This document shows positions 16,356 to 26,068 of a stretch of DNA of 64,000 nt, piece by piece. Positions within the stretch are counted from its first letter, which is position 1; the number at the start of each line of letters is the position of its first letter. The position numbers and the translations under genes were made by a program. The notes under the pieces are model-generated. The model was given only the letters and a program-made list of their open reading frames with translations, did no database searches and was not told the origin of the DNA. Source of the stretch: Cryobacterium sp. Y57 (lineage in GTDB: Bacteria > Actinomycetota > Actinomycetes > Actinomycetales > Microbacteriaceae); assembly GCF_002929505.1 (NCBI RefSeq), contig NZ_PJJL01000071.1, positions 186,001 to 250,000 of the forward strand, in the 5' to 3' direction.

Positions 16356-16835
16356 CTAGTGCGACTCCGCCTCGATCAGGGCAGCCTCGAAGGCGACCCA
16401 GGGCAGCATGGCGCACTTGACCCTGGCGGGGTAGCGCGACACTCCCCCGAAGGCGGCGGCATCCCCGAGAACTTCCTCGTCGGGCTCGATCTTGCCGCGG
16501 GAGCGCAGCATCTCGCGAAAGTTGTCGAGGAGGGCGCGTGCCTCGGTCGTGCTCAGGCCGCGCAGGGTATCGGTGAGAATCGAAGCGGATGCCTGCGAAA
16601 TCGAGCAGCCCTCACCGGTCCAGACCAAATCCGTGACCGTTTCGATGTCGAGCGAGACTCGCAGGGTGACCTCGTCACCGCAGGTCGTGTTGATCTGGTG
16701 CGATTCGGCCACCCGCAGGCCGCTCGCGTCGCCGAGCGCTACGGCGTCGGCCAGCGGCGTGAGGTCAACCGCCCCGTGGCGGGCTTTCGCGTGCTCGAGA
16801 ATAATCGTCTGGTAGAGCTGCTGCAGGTCGCTCAT
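16356..16835 (-). CDS. sufU: SufU family iron-sulfur cluster assembly protein
   Basis: This 159-residue protein has the three SufU/IscU cysteines (NTTCGDEVTLRV, WTGEGCSISQAS and VKCAMLPWVAFE), and the Asp after the first Cys. Actinobacterial and Firmicute SufU is a zinc-dependent sulfur acceptor for SufS, taking persulfide sulfur and passing it to the SufBCD scaffold. It starts inside the sufS stop (ATGA overlap), a typical sufS-sufU pair. The rest of the suf operon (sufB, sufD, sufC) is not in the window. Confidence 0.93.
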   Translation of the reverse strand: MSDLQQLYQTIILEHAKARHGAVDLTPLADAVALGDASGLRVAESHQINTTCGDEVTLRVSLDIETVTDLVWTGEGCSISQASASILTDTLRGLSTTEARALLDNFREMLRSRGKIEPDEEVLGDAAAFGGVSRYPARVKCAMLPWVAFEAALIEAESH

Positions 16836-18172
16836 GGCTTGACGCCGAAGAAGGGGGCGACTTCGGCGAGGGTGGCCAGAAACAGGTCGACCTCGTCGGT
16901 GGTGTTGTAGAGGTAGGTGCTTGCTCGGGTGGATGCGGTCACACCGAGCCGGCGGTGCAGCGGCTGGGCGCAGTGATGGCCCACCCGCACGGCGATGCCG
17001 GCATCGTCAAGAAACTGCCCGACATCGTGAGCGTGCACTCCGGCAACGTCGACGGCGGCGAGCCCCAGCCGTTCCACGCCGAGCCCCTGGCCGAGCAGAC
17101 GCACGCCGGAGATCTCGGCGACCCCGGCGACCAGGCGCTGGCCCAGCTGGGCTTCCCAGGCAGCGACCCGATCCATACCGGTTTCGCTCAGGTAGTCGAC
17201 GGCCGCCGCCAGCGCGATCGCCTGCGAGATGCGTTGAGTACCGGCTTCGAAGCGCTGCGGTGGCGCAAGAAACTCGGCAGCGTGCATGTCCACGGTAGTG
17301 ATCATCGATCCGCCGGTCAGAAACGGCGGCATGTCGGCAAGCAGCTCGGCCCGGCCATAGAGCGCGCCGATGCCGGTGGGGCCGAGCATCTTGTGGCCGG
17401 AGAAGACGGCGAAGTCCACATCGAGCGCCTTCACGTCGACCGGCAGGTGCGGCACGGTCTGGCAGGCGTCCAGCACGACCAGTGCCCCGACTTTACGCGC
17501 CAGCGCCACAAGTTCGGCGACCGGGTTGATGGTTCCGGTGACGTTCGAGCCGTGGGTGAAGGCGAGGAGCTTCGTCTGTTGACCGACGATAGCCGCTGCG
17601 GCCAGCAGATCGAGGCTGCCGTCATCGAACACGGGAATGAAACGCAGGGTGGCCCCGGTGCGCAGCGCCAGTTGCTGCCAGGGAATGAGATTGGCGTGGT
17701 GTTCCATCTCGGTGACCACGATCTCGTCGCCGGTGCCCAGGCTGAACCGCCGCGCGGACGGGCCGCCGAGGCCGAGCGAGGCGTTGGAGAAGCTGTAGGC
17801 GAGCAGGTTGATGGCCTCGGTGGCGTTGGAGGTCCAGACGATCTCATCGGTCTCTGCGCCGACGAACGCGGCGACTTTGTCGCGGGCGGCTTCGAACCCC
17901 TCCGTCGCCTCGACGGCGAGAGTGTGAGCGCCGCGGTGCACTGCGGCGTTTCGCTGCTCATAGTATTCCTGCTCGGCCTCCATCACACTGATCGGGTTCT
18001 GCGAGGTCGCTCCCGAGTCGAGATACACGAGCGGATGCCCATTCACCGTCTGGTGCAGCACCGGAAAGTCGTTGCGAATGCGTTCAACGTCAATGTTGGT
18101 CAGCGGGGCCAATTTTGGGTGCTGGGCGGCAAGGGCTGGGGAAATGGCGGACGATGGGGCAAAAGACGTCAT
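16832..18172 (-). CDS. sufS: Cysteine desulfurase SufS
   Basis: I take the ATG at 18172 (MTSFAPSSAISPAL), giving 446 residues. The longer frame to 18313 adds a non-homologous segment that overlaps the divergent clpS. This PLP enzyme releases sulfur from cysteine for Fe-S cluster assembly. The PLP lysine sits in FAVFSGHKMLGPTGIG, the catalytic cysteine in VRVGHHCAQPLHRRLG, and the fold-type I motif VHRGAHTLAVEATEGFEAAR is near residue 80-100. The RxGHHCA motif marks the SufS/CsdA group rather than IscS/NifS. It is co-transcribed with sufU. The residues before LTNIDVERIRNDFPVLHQ are an extra N-terminal extension of about 25 residues. Confidence 0.95.
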   Translation of the reverse strand: MTSFAPSSAISPALAAQHPKLAPLTNIDVERIRNDFPVLHQTVNGHPLVYLDSGATSQNPISVMEAEQEYYEQRNAAVHRGAHTLAVEATEGFEAARDKVAAFVGAETDEIVWTSNATEAINLLAYSFSNASLGLGGPSARRFSLGTGDEIVVTEMEHHANLIPWQQLALRTGATLRFIPVFDDGSLDLLAAAAIVGQQTKLLAFTHGSNVTGTINPVAELVALARKVGALVVLDACQTVPHLPVDVKALDVDFAVFSGHKMLGPTGIGALYGRAELLADMPPFLTGGSMITTVDMHAAEFLAPPQRFEAGTQRISQAIALAAAVDYLSETGMDRVAAWEAQLGQRLVAGVAEISGVRLLGQGLGVERLGLAAVDVAGVHAHDVGQFLDDAGIAVRVGHHCAQPLHRRLGVTASTRASTYLYNTTDEVDLFLATLAEVAPFFGVKP

Positions 18173-18267
18173 AGCCCAAGGATATTCCCTCGCCCCGAAC
18201 GTGGGTACCGCAAAGCGGAGTATGACAAGCGGTGGAAAACCCGGCGGTAGCGTGTGAGGCTTGAGGG

Positions 18268-18552
18268 GTGACCAAGACTGCCGAACACACCGAGCTGCGC
18301 GAGGAGGTGTCACTCGACCGACCGTGGGTGACCCTGGTCTGGGACGACCCGGTCAACCTCATGTCGTATGTCGCTTACGTTTTTCGCAGCTATTTCGGTG
18401 TCACCCCCAAGCAAGCCGAACGACTCATGCTGCAGGTGCACAACATCGGCCGGGCCGTCGTGGCTACCGGCAATCGCGAATCCATGGAGCGCCATGTCGA
18501 GGCCATGCACGGTTACGGCCTCTGGGCGACACTCGCGATGGCCGACGAATGA
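18268..18552 (+). CDS. clpS: ATP-dependent Clp protease adaptor ClpS
   Basis: This 94-residue protein starts at a GTG with GAGG about eight bases upstream. The ClpS core is clear: [20 protein letters not shown] (binding-pocket Asp in the usual DDP/NN position), then [20 protein letters not shown] and [20 protein letters not shown]. ClpS binds N-degron substrates and hands them to ClpA or ClpC with ClpP. It overlaps the next gene as ATGA. It lies divergent to sufS with about 95 bases between starts. The clpS-DUF2017 pairing is typical of actinobacteria. Confidence 0.95.
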   Translation: MTKTAEHTELREEVSLDRPWVTLVWDDPVNLMSYVAYVFRSYFGVTPKQAERLMLQVHNIGRAVVATGNRESMERHVEAMHGYGLWATLAMADE

Positions 18553-19091
18553 GCGTCCGACAGCGCTTCACGCCGCAGCGGGACGGCCTGTTGCTCGGCC
18601 GCTTCGAACCGATCGAAGCATACCTTCTACGCCTGGCCACCACCCAGCTTCTCGAAATGCTCGACTTTGGCACCACCGATCCGCACCTCGCCGCGAGCGA
18701 CGGAGTCTTCGGCCGGCTGCTGCCCGACGCCTACCGAGATGACGACGAAGCGGCGGCCGAGTTTCGCCGCTTTACGGCAACCGGCCTGCTCGAACGCAAA
18801 GCCCAGAATGCCCAGATCGTGCTGGACTCATTGGGTGCCAGCGAACCGGATACCGCCACGCTCGACAGCGAGGATCGCCAGCCGGTCATGGTCATGGTCA
18901 GTGTCGACCCCGACGCCGTGCAGGCCTGGCTGCGCAGCCTCACCGACCTGCGCCTGACCCTCGCCGATCGGTTGCAGATCTCCTCCGACGGCGTCGTGCA
19001 CCTCGCCACCGAGGACACTCCGTTTCTACGCGAACTCTATGAATGGCTGGGCATGCTGCAGGAAGAACTGGTCTACGCGATCGACGTCTGA
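18549..19091 (+). CDS. DUF2017 family protein
   Basis: The ATG at 18549 overlaps the clpS stop and yields 180 residues starting [20 protein letters not shown]. The protein is mostly helical, with no signal peptide or membrane span. The C-terminal [18 protein letters not shown] end (here [20 protein letters not shown]) is the DUF2017 hallmark. Function is unknown. Its constant position after clpS suggests a link to protein turnover. Its 3' end overlaps the convergent oxidoreductase gene by 19 bases. Confidence 0.88.
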   Translation: MSVRQRFTPQRDGLLLGRFEPIEAYLLRLATTQLLEMLDFGTTDPHLAASDGVFGRLLPDAYRDDDEAAAEFRRFTATGLLERKAQNAQIVLDSLGASEPDTATLDSEDRQPVMVMVSVDPDAVQAWLRSLTDLRLTLADRLQISSDGVVHLATEDTPFLRELYEWLGMLQEELVYAIDV

Positions 19092-20566
19092 CCATCCAGC
19101 GTGACGGCGCTATCGGCCTGCTCGGCCAACAGGGCTCGGGCAGCGAGCCCGATCACGGCACTGTAGGTGGGGTAGGCGAATCGCACGTTTGCCAGCGTGG
19201 CCAGGTCGATCCCGGCGGCCATCGCCGTCGTGACGGACTGGATGACCTCGACGGCGTTCTCGCCGACCGCGTGGGCGCCGAGAATGAACTCATACCGGCG
19301 GTCGGCGATGAGCCTGAGGAATCCCCGCTGGCGATCGTCGATCACCGCCCGATCCAGCACCGAATAGGGCACCACCGTGACGACGCACAGCTCGTCGCGA
19401 CTCCGGGCATCAACCTCGGTCAGGCCGACGCCGGCGTAGTCCGGATCGGTGAACCCACCCGAGGGAAGCAGGTGGTGCGGGGTTCGTCGGTTGGCATTCA
19501 ACACGGCGTTCTCGGCTGCGGCCTCTCCTTCGAATTGTGCGGCCTGCACGAGCATGTCTTGGCCGTTGGCGTCACCAACGGCGAAAATGTGCGGTACCGA
19601 ACTCCGAAAATTCGCATCGACGGGAATGGACGAACTCGTCGTGACCACACCGGCATTTTCGAGTCCGAGGTCACCGATATCCGCCGGCCAGCCGGTTGCC
19701 ATGATCACAACGTCGAAGCTGCCCGCGCTTTCGTGTCCGTTCTCACGCCAGGTGAGGGTGATCGAGCCGTCACGGGCGCGTTGAAGTCCGTCAATACCGT
19801 CAATGCCCAGTCGGACACTGACACCTTGCTCAACGAAAGCCTGGGCGACAGCCTGCGAAACGGACTCGTCAGACGTTGCGAGCACGCGGCTTGCAACATC
19901 GAGCAGGGTCACCGCCGAGCCGAAGGAACGAAACGTAGTGACCAGTTGGGCACCGGTGTTTCCGCCACCGATCACGGCCAGGCGAGCGGGAACACTCGGG
20001 AGATCGAGCACGTGCTCTGGGACCGTAGCCAACTCGGCTCCGGCAACCGGCAGCCGCCGGGAGTGACCACCGACGCACACCAGCACGGCACCGGCCGTCA
20101 CCCGGCGCCCAGACTCCAGACTGAGTGTGGAGGCATCCAGAAACCTGGCGCGCCCCTCAAGAATGAGTTCCACACCGGCGTCAGCGAACCGCGTTGCCTC
20201 ATTTTTCATCACACGCACCCGGTCGACTGTTTGCTGAACGCGGGCGACCGTGGCCGGCCAGTCGATCGGGCGTTCAGTCACTGAGATGCCATAGGCGTCG
20301 GCGGTGCGAATCTCCCGCATGAGCCGAGCCGTTTTCGCCAGCACGCGGGTGGGTACGCATCCGGTGTTCACGCACGTGCCGCCCAGGCGGTCAGATTCGC
20401 AGACGGCGACGGATGCGCCCAGCTCGGCCGCACGCAGGGCTGCAGCGGTTCCAGCCGGGCCGGCACCGATCACGACCACATCGAAATGATCAGGAACGAG
20501 CCCGCTCACATCAGCATCCTGCTGTTCGAACGGCATCGTGTGTTCGGGGGTTGGGGCAGCGGTCAT
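19073..20566 (-). CDS. FAD-dependent pyridine nucleotide-disulfide oxidoreductase, MerA/Lpd-like
   Basis: This 497-residue flavoprotein has an N-terminal FAD Rossmann motif (VVVIGAGPAGTAAALRAAEL, near residue 30), an active-site disulfide (RLGGTCVNTGCVPTRVLAKT, near 60), an NAD(P) Rossmann motif (LAVIGGGNTGAQLVTTFRSF, near 190) and the second FAD motif ending VPHIFAVGDANGQDMLVQAA. The C-terminal dimer domain reads FAYPTYSAVIGLAARAL, so the His of the usual HxHPT catalytic dyad is absent. It also lacks the C-terminal Cys pair and the heavy-metal domain of MerA. It may therefore be neither lipoamide dehydrogenase nor mercuric reductase; the substrate is unknown. It stands alone, converging on DUF2017. 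Confidence 0.85.
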   Translation of the reverse strand: MTAAPTPEHTMPFEQQDADVSGLVPDHFDVVVIGAGPAGTAAALRAAELGASVAVCESDRLGGTCVNTGCVPTRVLAKTARLMREIRTADAYGISVTERPIDWPATVARVQQTVDRVRVMKNEATRFADAGVELILEGRARFLDASTLSLESGRRVTAGAVLVCVGGHSRRLPVAGAELATVPEHVLDLPSVPARLAVIGGGNTGAQLVTTFRSFGSAVTLLDVASRVLATSDESVSQAVAQAFVEQGVSVRLGIDGIDGLQRARDGSITLTWRENGHESAGSFDVVIMATGWPADIGDLGLENAGVVTTSSSIPVDANFRSSVPHIFAVGDANGQDMLVQAAQFEGEAAAENAVLNANRRTPHHLLPSGGFTDPDYAGVGLTEVDARSRDELCVVTVVPYSVLDRAVIDDRQRGFLRLIADRRYEFILGAHAVGENAVEVIQSVTTAMAAGIDLATLANVRFAYPTYSAVIGLAARALLAEQADSAVTLDGQTSIA

Positions 20567-20829
20567 CTCGGTCTCCCACCGTCGTAATCGACGAAATACT
20601 GACAGTGTCGGCTGGGAATCAACCTGCGCCCGAGTAGCCGAAGCGCCCCTGTTGGGAGGGTGCTCTCTTCTCTGCTAATCCCGAGCCTCCACAGGTAGTC
20701 TGGTCGCAACCCGGTGGGGCATCTGTTACCGCGTTTGGTTCGTCCCTGGGTCACAAACCCTGTGTCAGCGCCGCGCGCGGACGCGCCACCGCCTATCACG
20801 TTGGCTTCACGACATGCGACGGAAGACAC

Positions 20830-21651
20830 ATGGACCTCAGCACCCTGACCCACATCACCGCAGCACGGCAGCGCAGCGACCTCATCGCGCTCGGGCCGAC
20901 CGTCGTGCCGCTGGCTGGCGGATCCGAGCTGTTCGCCGACCCGCGCGCCCACCTCACGGCACTCGTCGATTTGCTGACTCTGGGGTGGCCGGCGCTCACG
21001 ATCACCGAGGATGGTTTCGAGATTGCCGCCACATGCACCTTCGCCGAGCTTTCCCGGCTGCCGATGCGGGCGGGCTGGGCGGCGCATCCATTGTTCTATC
21101 AGTGCTGCACGGCCCTGTTCGCCTCCTTCAAGGTGTGGAACGTTGCGACGGTCGGCGGCAACCTGGCCACCTCGCTACCGGCCGGCCCCATGATCACCCT
21201 CGCGGTCGCCCTCGACGCCGAACTGCTGGTCTGGCGGGCTGACGGTAGCGACGACATCGTGCCGGCCCGTTCGTTCGTGACCGGCAACATGACCAACGCC
21301 CTCGCCGACGGCGATGTGTTGCGCTCCATTCACGTGCCGCTCGCCTCGCTGCACGCGCAGACGGCCTACCGCAAGATTGCCCTGTCGCCGCTCGGGCGCT
21401 CGGGAGCAGTGCTCGCCGGCCGGCTCGACGTGCTCGGTGCTTTCGTGCTCACGGTGACGGCAGCGACGCTGCGACCGGTGCAGTTGCGCTACCCGGCGCT
21501 ACCCGCCGCTCACGTTCTCGCCCGTGATATCACCGCGATCGACTGCTGGTTCACGGACGCCCACGGCGCCGCCGACTGGCGGCGCGCGATGGGCCTGCTG
21601 CTCGGCGAAGAGATTCGCCTCGAACTCGAACTGGCCGGAGGCCGCCAATGA
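20830..21651 (+). CDS. FAD-binding subunit of a molybdenum hydroxylase (YgfM/XdhB/CoxM type)
   Basis: This 273-residue protein is the flavin subunit of a xanthine dehydrogenase-type enzyme. PLAGGSELFADPRAHLTALV (residues 28-47) is the first FAD motif and FASFKVWNVATVGGNLATSL (about 98-117) the second, in its AS-x-TVGGNL form. It overlaps the next gene by four bases. Length and lack of extra domains resemble the stand-alone FAD subunit YgfM of E. coli (about 260 residues). The 263-base region before it, divergent from the oxidoreductase gene, must hold the operon promoter, but I recognise no regulator site or riboswitch in it. Confidence 0.88.
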   Translation: MDLSTLTHITAARQRSDLIALGPTVVPLAGGSELFADPRAHLTALVDLLTLGWPALTITEDGFEIAATCTFAELSRLPMRAGWAAHPLFYQCCTALFASFKVWNVATVGGNLATSLPAGPMITLAVALDAELLVWRADGSDDIVPARSFVTGNMTNALADGDVLRSIHVPLASLHAQTAYRKIALSPLGRSGAVLAGRLDVLGAFVLTVTAATLRPVQLRYPALPAAHVLARDITAIDCWFTDAHGAADWRRAMGLLLGEEIRLELELAGGRQ

Positions 21652-24503
21652 CGCTGGAACAGGCGAAAATCGAGGCTGTCGACGCCATGACCTTTGAGGT
21701 CAACGGCACCCGGGTCGAGGCGACGCCGCATCCTGGTCAGAGCCTGCGCACGCTCCTGCGCGAGCACGAACACTTCGATGTGAAGACAGGCTGTGATACG
21801 GGCGACTGCGGTGCCTGCACGGTGCAGGTCGACGGCACACCCGTGCACTCCTGCATCTTTCCCGCGTACCGAGCCGCGGAAAAGCAGATCACGACGGCGT
21901 CCGGCCTCGGCCAGCCGGGCACCCTCTCCCCCCTACAACAACGTTTCGTCGACTCCGCTGGCTTTCAGTGCGGCTTCTGCACCCCGGGCATGATCGTCAC
22001 CGCCACCGCCATCGAAGCGAGTACCGATCTGAGCGTCGACGACCTGCCCCGTCTCTTGAAGGGCAATCTCTGCCGGTGCACCGGCTACCGCTCGATTTCC
22101 GATTCGATCGTCGGCGAGCACACCCCGTTAGACGGGTCCTGCCACACCGCACCGGGGCGCGAGCACGCCGAGACGTCGAGCCTCGGACCGGTGCGGGCGA
22201 CCGGGCGCACCGGGGGTGCCCGGGCCGTCGGCCTGGTCGGCACCTCCCCCGGCGCGATCGCCGGGGAGCGCGTGGTGAGCGGCCTGGAGCCGTACACCCT
22301 CGACGTGGCCGTCCCCGGCCTGCTGCACCTGGCCGTGTTGGGGAGTCCGCACGCCCACGCACGCATCCGATTTCTGAATGTGGCCACAGCTGCTGCGCTG
22401 CCGGGCGTGCACCGCGTGCTCACCCATGCCGATTCCCCCAGCACCCTGTTTTCGACCGCGCGGCACGAGAGCAGGTTCGACGACCCCGACGACACCCGGG
22501 TCTTCGACCAGATCCTGCGCTTTCGCGGCCAGCGGGTGGCGGCAGTCGTGGCCGATTCGGTGGCGATCGCCGAGGCGGCCTGTCGATTGATCGACGTTGA
22601 ATACGACCTTCAAGACGCCGTGTTCGATCCGAAGCTGGCCCGACAACCGGGGGCTCCCCTCGTGCACGGCGACAAAGATCCGGTCGTCTCACGCCTGGCA
22701 GATCCCGGACGCAACCTCGTTACTGAGCTGCACGGCGAATACGGCTCCGTCGAGGCCGGTTTGGCCGAGGCCACTACCGTCGTGTCGGGCAGCTGGCAGA
22801 CCCAGCGCATCGCGCACACCCACCTCGAGACCCACGCCACGATCGGTTGGCTCGACCACGGCCGACTGGTCTTGCGCACGAGCTCGCAGGTTCCGTTCTT
22901 GGTGCAGAAGGAGATCTGCCGCTTGTTCAACCTCGACCCGGCCGGGGTGCGCGTCTTCACCGCGCGAGTCGGCGGCGGCTTCGGCGGCAAGCAGGAGCTA
23001 CTCACGGAAGACCTCGTCACCCTCGCCGTGCTCGCAACCGGCCGCCCGGTGCAGTACGCATTCACCCGCACCGACGAGTTCACCATCGCCCCGGTACGAC
23101 ATCCGATGACGATCGACGTCACTCTCGGGGCAGGGCGGGACGGCCGTCTCACCGCATTGAAGCTGGACGTGCTCGCCGATACGGGCGCCTACGGCAACCA
23201 CGCACCCGGCGTGATTTTTCACGGTACGAGCGAATCCGTCGCGCTCTACAACGTGCCCAACAAGAGAGTGGATGCCCAGAGCGTCTACACGAATAATCCT
23301 CCATCGGGTGCCTTCCGCGGCTACGGTCTCGGCCAGATCACCTTCGCAATCGAATGCGCCCTCGACGAGCTGGCCCGCGAACTTGCTGTGGACCCGTTCG
23401 AACTGCGGCGGCTCAACTCGGTGCAACCCGGAGATCCGCTCGTCGTCACCCACGAAGAAGGCCCTGACCTCGTTTTCGGCAGCTATGGCCTCGACCAGTG
23501 TCTCGACCTCGCTGAAGCGGCTCTGAAGCGCGGCAATCGGGTCGTCCCACCGGCCGGGTCACAGTGGCGGTTCGGTACCGGCATGGCATCGTCGATGATC
23601 GCCACGACACCGCCGCGCGGCCACCGCTCGCAGGCATCCGTTTCGCTGATGCCCGGTGGCCGTTACCTGGTGCGGGTCGGCACGACCGAATTCGGCAACG
23701 GCACCACGACCGTGCACGCGCAGATCGCCGCGACGGCGCTGTGCACGACGATCGACCGAATCGATCTGGTGCACTCCGATACAGACGCCGCCGGGTACGA
23801 CTCGGGTGCGTTCGGCTCGGCCGGTGTCGTCGTTGCCGGCAAGGCCGTCCTGGCCGCGGCGTCGGCGCTGGCCGAATCGCTCGGCGAGGCCGCGGCGTCA
23901 TGCACCGGAATTGACTCAGCGGTGGCCTGGCAGCTGGAGCGCGACGGGCTCCGGGCCGTGGGAGCAGGCTCCGGGCTTCTCTCGCTTGACGACCTGGCGC
24001 TCTGGGCCGCGGCCAACGACGTGGACCTGACCGCCACGCGGCGAGAAAACGGTGCGCTGCGATCCCTGGCCTTCAACGTGCACACGTTTCGGGTGGCGGT
24101 GAACACCGACACCGGTGAGGTGCGCATTCTGCAGTCGATCCAGGCCGCGGATGCCGGCTTCGTCATGAATCCCGAGCAGTGTCGCGGACAGATCGAGGGC
24201 GGGGTGGCTCAGGCGCTCGGCACTGCCCTGTTCGAGGAGGTTGTCCTCGATGGCGCCGGGGCCGTGACGACTCGGGTGCTGCGTAATTACCACGTGCCCC
24301 AGCTCGCGGATCTGCCGGTTACGGAGGTCTATTTTGCGCAGAGCCACGACGTGCTCGGGCCCTACGGTGCCAAATCGATGAGCGAATCGACCTACAACCC
24401 GGTCGCGCCGGCGTTGGCCAATGCGATTCGCGACGCGATCGGCATTCGCCCGACCGAGCTGCCGATGTCGCGCGACCGCATCTGGCGGCTGCTGCACGGC
24501 TAA
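21648..24503 (+). CDS. XdhD-like molybdenum hydroxylase, fused 2Fe-2S and molybdopterin domains
   Basis: This 951-residue protein fuses two modules that are usually separate subunits. Residues 15-155 hold both [2Fe-2S] sites: Cys49, Cys54, Cys57, Cys69, then Cys108, Cys111, Cys142 and Cys144 (CGFCTPG and CRCTGY). Residues 200-951 are the molybdopterin domain with RVGGGFGGKQE, PSGAFRGYGLGQ and the catalytic base Glu913 in GPYGAKSMSEST. The layout and length match E. coli XdhD (956 residues, putative purine hydroxylase). A purine substrate is inferred from the guanine deaminase downstream. An aldehyde or other N-heterocycle is possible. Electrons would pass to the FAD subunit upstream. Confidence 0.88.
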   Translation: MTLEQAKIEAVDAMTFEVNGTRVEATPHPGQSLRTLLREHEHFDVKTGCDTGDCGACTVQVDGTPVHSCIFPAYRAAEKQITTASGLGQPGTLSPLQQRFVDSAGFQCGFCTPGMIVTATAIEASTDLSVDDLPRLLKGNLCRCTGYRSISDSIVGEHTPLDGSCHTAPGREHAETSSLGPVRATGRTGGARAVGLVGTSPGAIAGERVVSGLEPYTLDVAVPGLLHLAVLGSPHAHARIRFLNVATAAALPGVHRVLTHADSPSTLFSTARHESRFDDPDDTRVFDQILRFRGQRVAAVVADSVAIAEAACRLIDVEYDLQDAVFDPKLARQPGAPLVHGDKDPVVSRLADPGRNLVTELHGEYGSVEAGLAEATTVVSGSWQTQRIAHTHLETHATIGWLDHGRLVLRTSSQVPFLVQKEICRLFNLDPAGVRVFTARVGGGFGGKQELLTEDLVTLAVLATGRPVQYAFTRTDEFTIAPVRHPMTIDVTLGAGRDGRLTALKLDVLADTGAYGNHAPGVIFHGTSESVALYNVPNKRVDAQSVYTNNPPSGAFRGYGLGQITFAIECALDELARELAVDPFELRRLNSVQPGDPLVVTHEEGPDLVFGSYGLDQCLDLAEAALKRGNRVVPPAGSQWRFGTGMASSMIATTPPRGHRSQASVSLMPGGRYLVRVGTTEFGNGTTTVHAQIAATALCTTIDRIDLVHSDTDAAGYDSGAFGSAGVVVAGKAVLAAASALAESLGEAAASCTGIDSAVAWQLERDGLRAVGAGSGLLSLDDLALWAAANDVDLTATRRENGALRSLAFNVHTFRVAVNTDTGEVRILQSIQAADAGFVMNPEQCRGQIEGGVAQALGTALFEEVVLDGAGAVTTRVLRNYHVPQLADLPVTEVYFAQSHDVLGPYGAKSMSESTYNPVAPALANAIRDAIGIRPTELPMSRDRIWRLLHG

Positions 24504-24596
24504 GTAGACACCGCGCGTCGGCCGGCAGCGCTGACCGGCAGCGCTGGTGTGGAGAGTGTCGCCGAAACGGAAGCAATTGTCCGCTGTGTCCCGTGA

Positions 24597-26030
24597 ATGA
24601 GGATATTCTACGTAGATATGTACGAATCAGCGGGTCACGAAGTCTTTCGCGGCCATATCTTTCACATTGCTGGCGCTCCGACGGTCGGTGAGGCTCGCCA
24701 ACACCTCGTCTCGATTCCCGACGGCGCCCTCATCACGGGTGAAGATGGGAGCATTGTCTGGGTCGGCTCGTATGCCCAGCTGCCGGCGGCGTTCGCCCAG
24801 TTGCCGGTGACCCGGACCGGGTTCATCCTGCCGGGTTTCGTCGACACCCATATCCATTTTCCGCAGACGTACACCACGGATGCCTATGGCGGCGGCCAGC
24901 TGCTCGAATGGCTCGATGAGTGCGTGTTCCCGGCCGAGTCGCGGCTGGAAGACCCGGGGTTTGCGCGCCAGGTGGCGCGCGATTTCACGCGGCAGCGGGT
25001 ATCCGTCGGTACAACGAGCGCCCTCGTGTTCGGGTCGGCGTTTGCGCCCGCGCAGGATGCCCTGTTTGAACAAACGCAAGCGGCCGGCCTGCGGCTGGTG
25101 AGTGGACGCGGCATCCAGACCGTCGGCACCGACTCCGCTCGCGCGCTCATCACAAGCGAGCAGGCGGCGATCGAGCTCAGCATGGCGGAGATAGACCGCT
25201 GGCACGCTGTTGATACCGGTGACGCCCACACCGCGCTGCTGCAGGTCGCGATCGTGCCGCGCTTCAGCCTGTCGGTGACGCCGACGACCTTGGCCGGGCT
25301 CGGTGAGCTCTACGACTCGGTGCGCGGCCGCGGGGTGTACTTTCACAGCCATCTCAACGAGAACGATCGGCCAGGCTCCGGGGAGATCGACGCCGTGCGC
25401 TCGGTGTTCGGCACGAAGACCTACCTCGACACGTATGACGGCTACTTCCTGCCGGGCTCGCTTCGCGGCGGCTCCAGCCTGCTCGGTCCCCGCAGCATTC
25501 TCGCCCACGCCGTGCACTGCCAGGACAGTGAGCTGGCCCGTCTGGCCGACACCGGCACGTCGATCGCGCACTGCCCCACCTCGCAGGCGTTCCTCGGGTC
25601 GGGCACCATGCCGTGGCGCCGCACTACCCAATTCGGAGTGAACGTCGCGATCGGAACGGATGTCGGCGGCGGCGACGAATGGCTCGTTTCACGGGTGCTC
25701 AACGATTGCTACAAATCGCACCTGTCCGAGCCGGGAGATGCCGGTGCGGCACTCGATCCGGCCGCGCTGTTGTTCACCGGCACCCTCGCCGGGGCGCGCG
25801 CCCTCGACATGGAGGAGCGGTTCGGCAACTTCGACCTCGGCAAGGATGCGGACTTCCTGCTGATCGACCCGGGCTGCTGGGAACCCCTCGCGCTCGTCCT
25901 GGAGAACGCTGTGCGCGCCGACGACGCCGCGCTGGCGGCCGAACAGACCCTGTTCGCTCTGCTGCTGGCCCTGCGCGAGCCCGCGATCACCGGCGTCTAT
26001 GTGCGGGGTCGCCGCGTGAGTGTGGACTAG
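24597..26030 (+). CDS. guaD: Guanine deaminase
   Basis: This 477-residue amidohydrolase converts guanine to xanthine and ammonia. The metal-binding motifs are all present: LPGFVDTHIHFPQTYTTDAY (near residue 80), VYFHSHLNENDRPGSGEIDA (near 250), LAHAVHCQDSELARLADTGT with IAHCPTSQAFLGSG (near 310), and AIGTDVGGGDEWLVSRVLND (near 350). HSHLNEN and GTDVGGG distinguish guanine deaminase from other cytosine or triazine deaminases. It sits behind the XdhD-like enzyme, which would oxidise the xanthine. The ATG at 24597 has a poor ribosome site, so a start slightly downstream, such as MYESAGHEVF at 24618, remains possible. Confidence 0.93.
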   Translation: MRIFYVDMYESAGHEVFRGHIFHIAGAPTVGEARQHLVSIPDGALITGEDGSIVWVGSYAQLPAAFAQLPVTRTGFILPGFVDTHIHFPQTYTTDAYGGGQLLEWLDECVFPAESRLEDPGFARQVARDFTRQRVSVGTTSALVFGSAFAPAQDALFEQTQAAGLRLVSGRGIQTVGTDSARALITSEQAAIELSMAEIDRWHAVDTGDAHTALLQVAIVPRFSLSVTPTTLAGLGELYDSVRGRGVYFHSHLNENDRPGSGEIDAVRSVFGTKTYLDTYDGYFLPGSLRGGSSLLGPRSILAHAVHCQDSELARLADTGTSIAHCPTSQAFLGSGTMPWRRTTQFGVNVAIGTDVGGGDEWLVSRVLNDCYKSHLSEPGDAGAALDPAALLFTGTLAGARALDMEERFGNFDLGKDADFLLIDPGCWEPLALVLENAVRADDAALAAEQTLFALLLALREPAITGVYVRGRRVSVD

Positions 26031-26068
26031 GCCGGGCTGGGTTTCGCAGGCCGCCGCAAAACTCTACG

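Noticed and set aside
20567..20829. Possible riboswitch or attenuator before the XdhD-like operon
   Set aside because: I compared it with TPP, cobalamin, SAM, purine and molybdenum cofactor patterns and found no conserved core; only unstructured promoter-like DNA remains.
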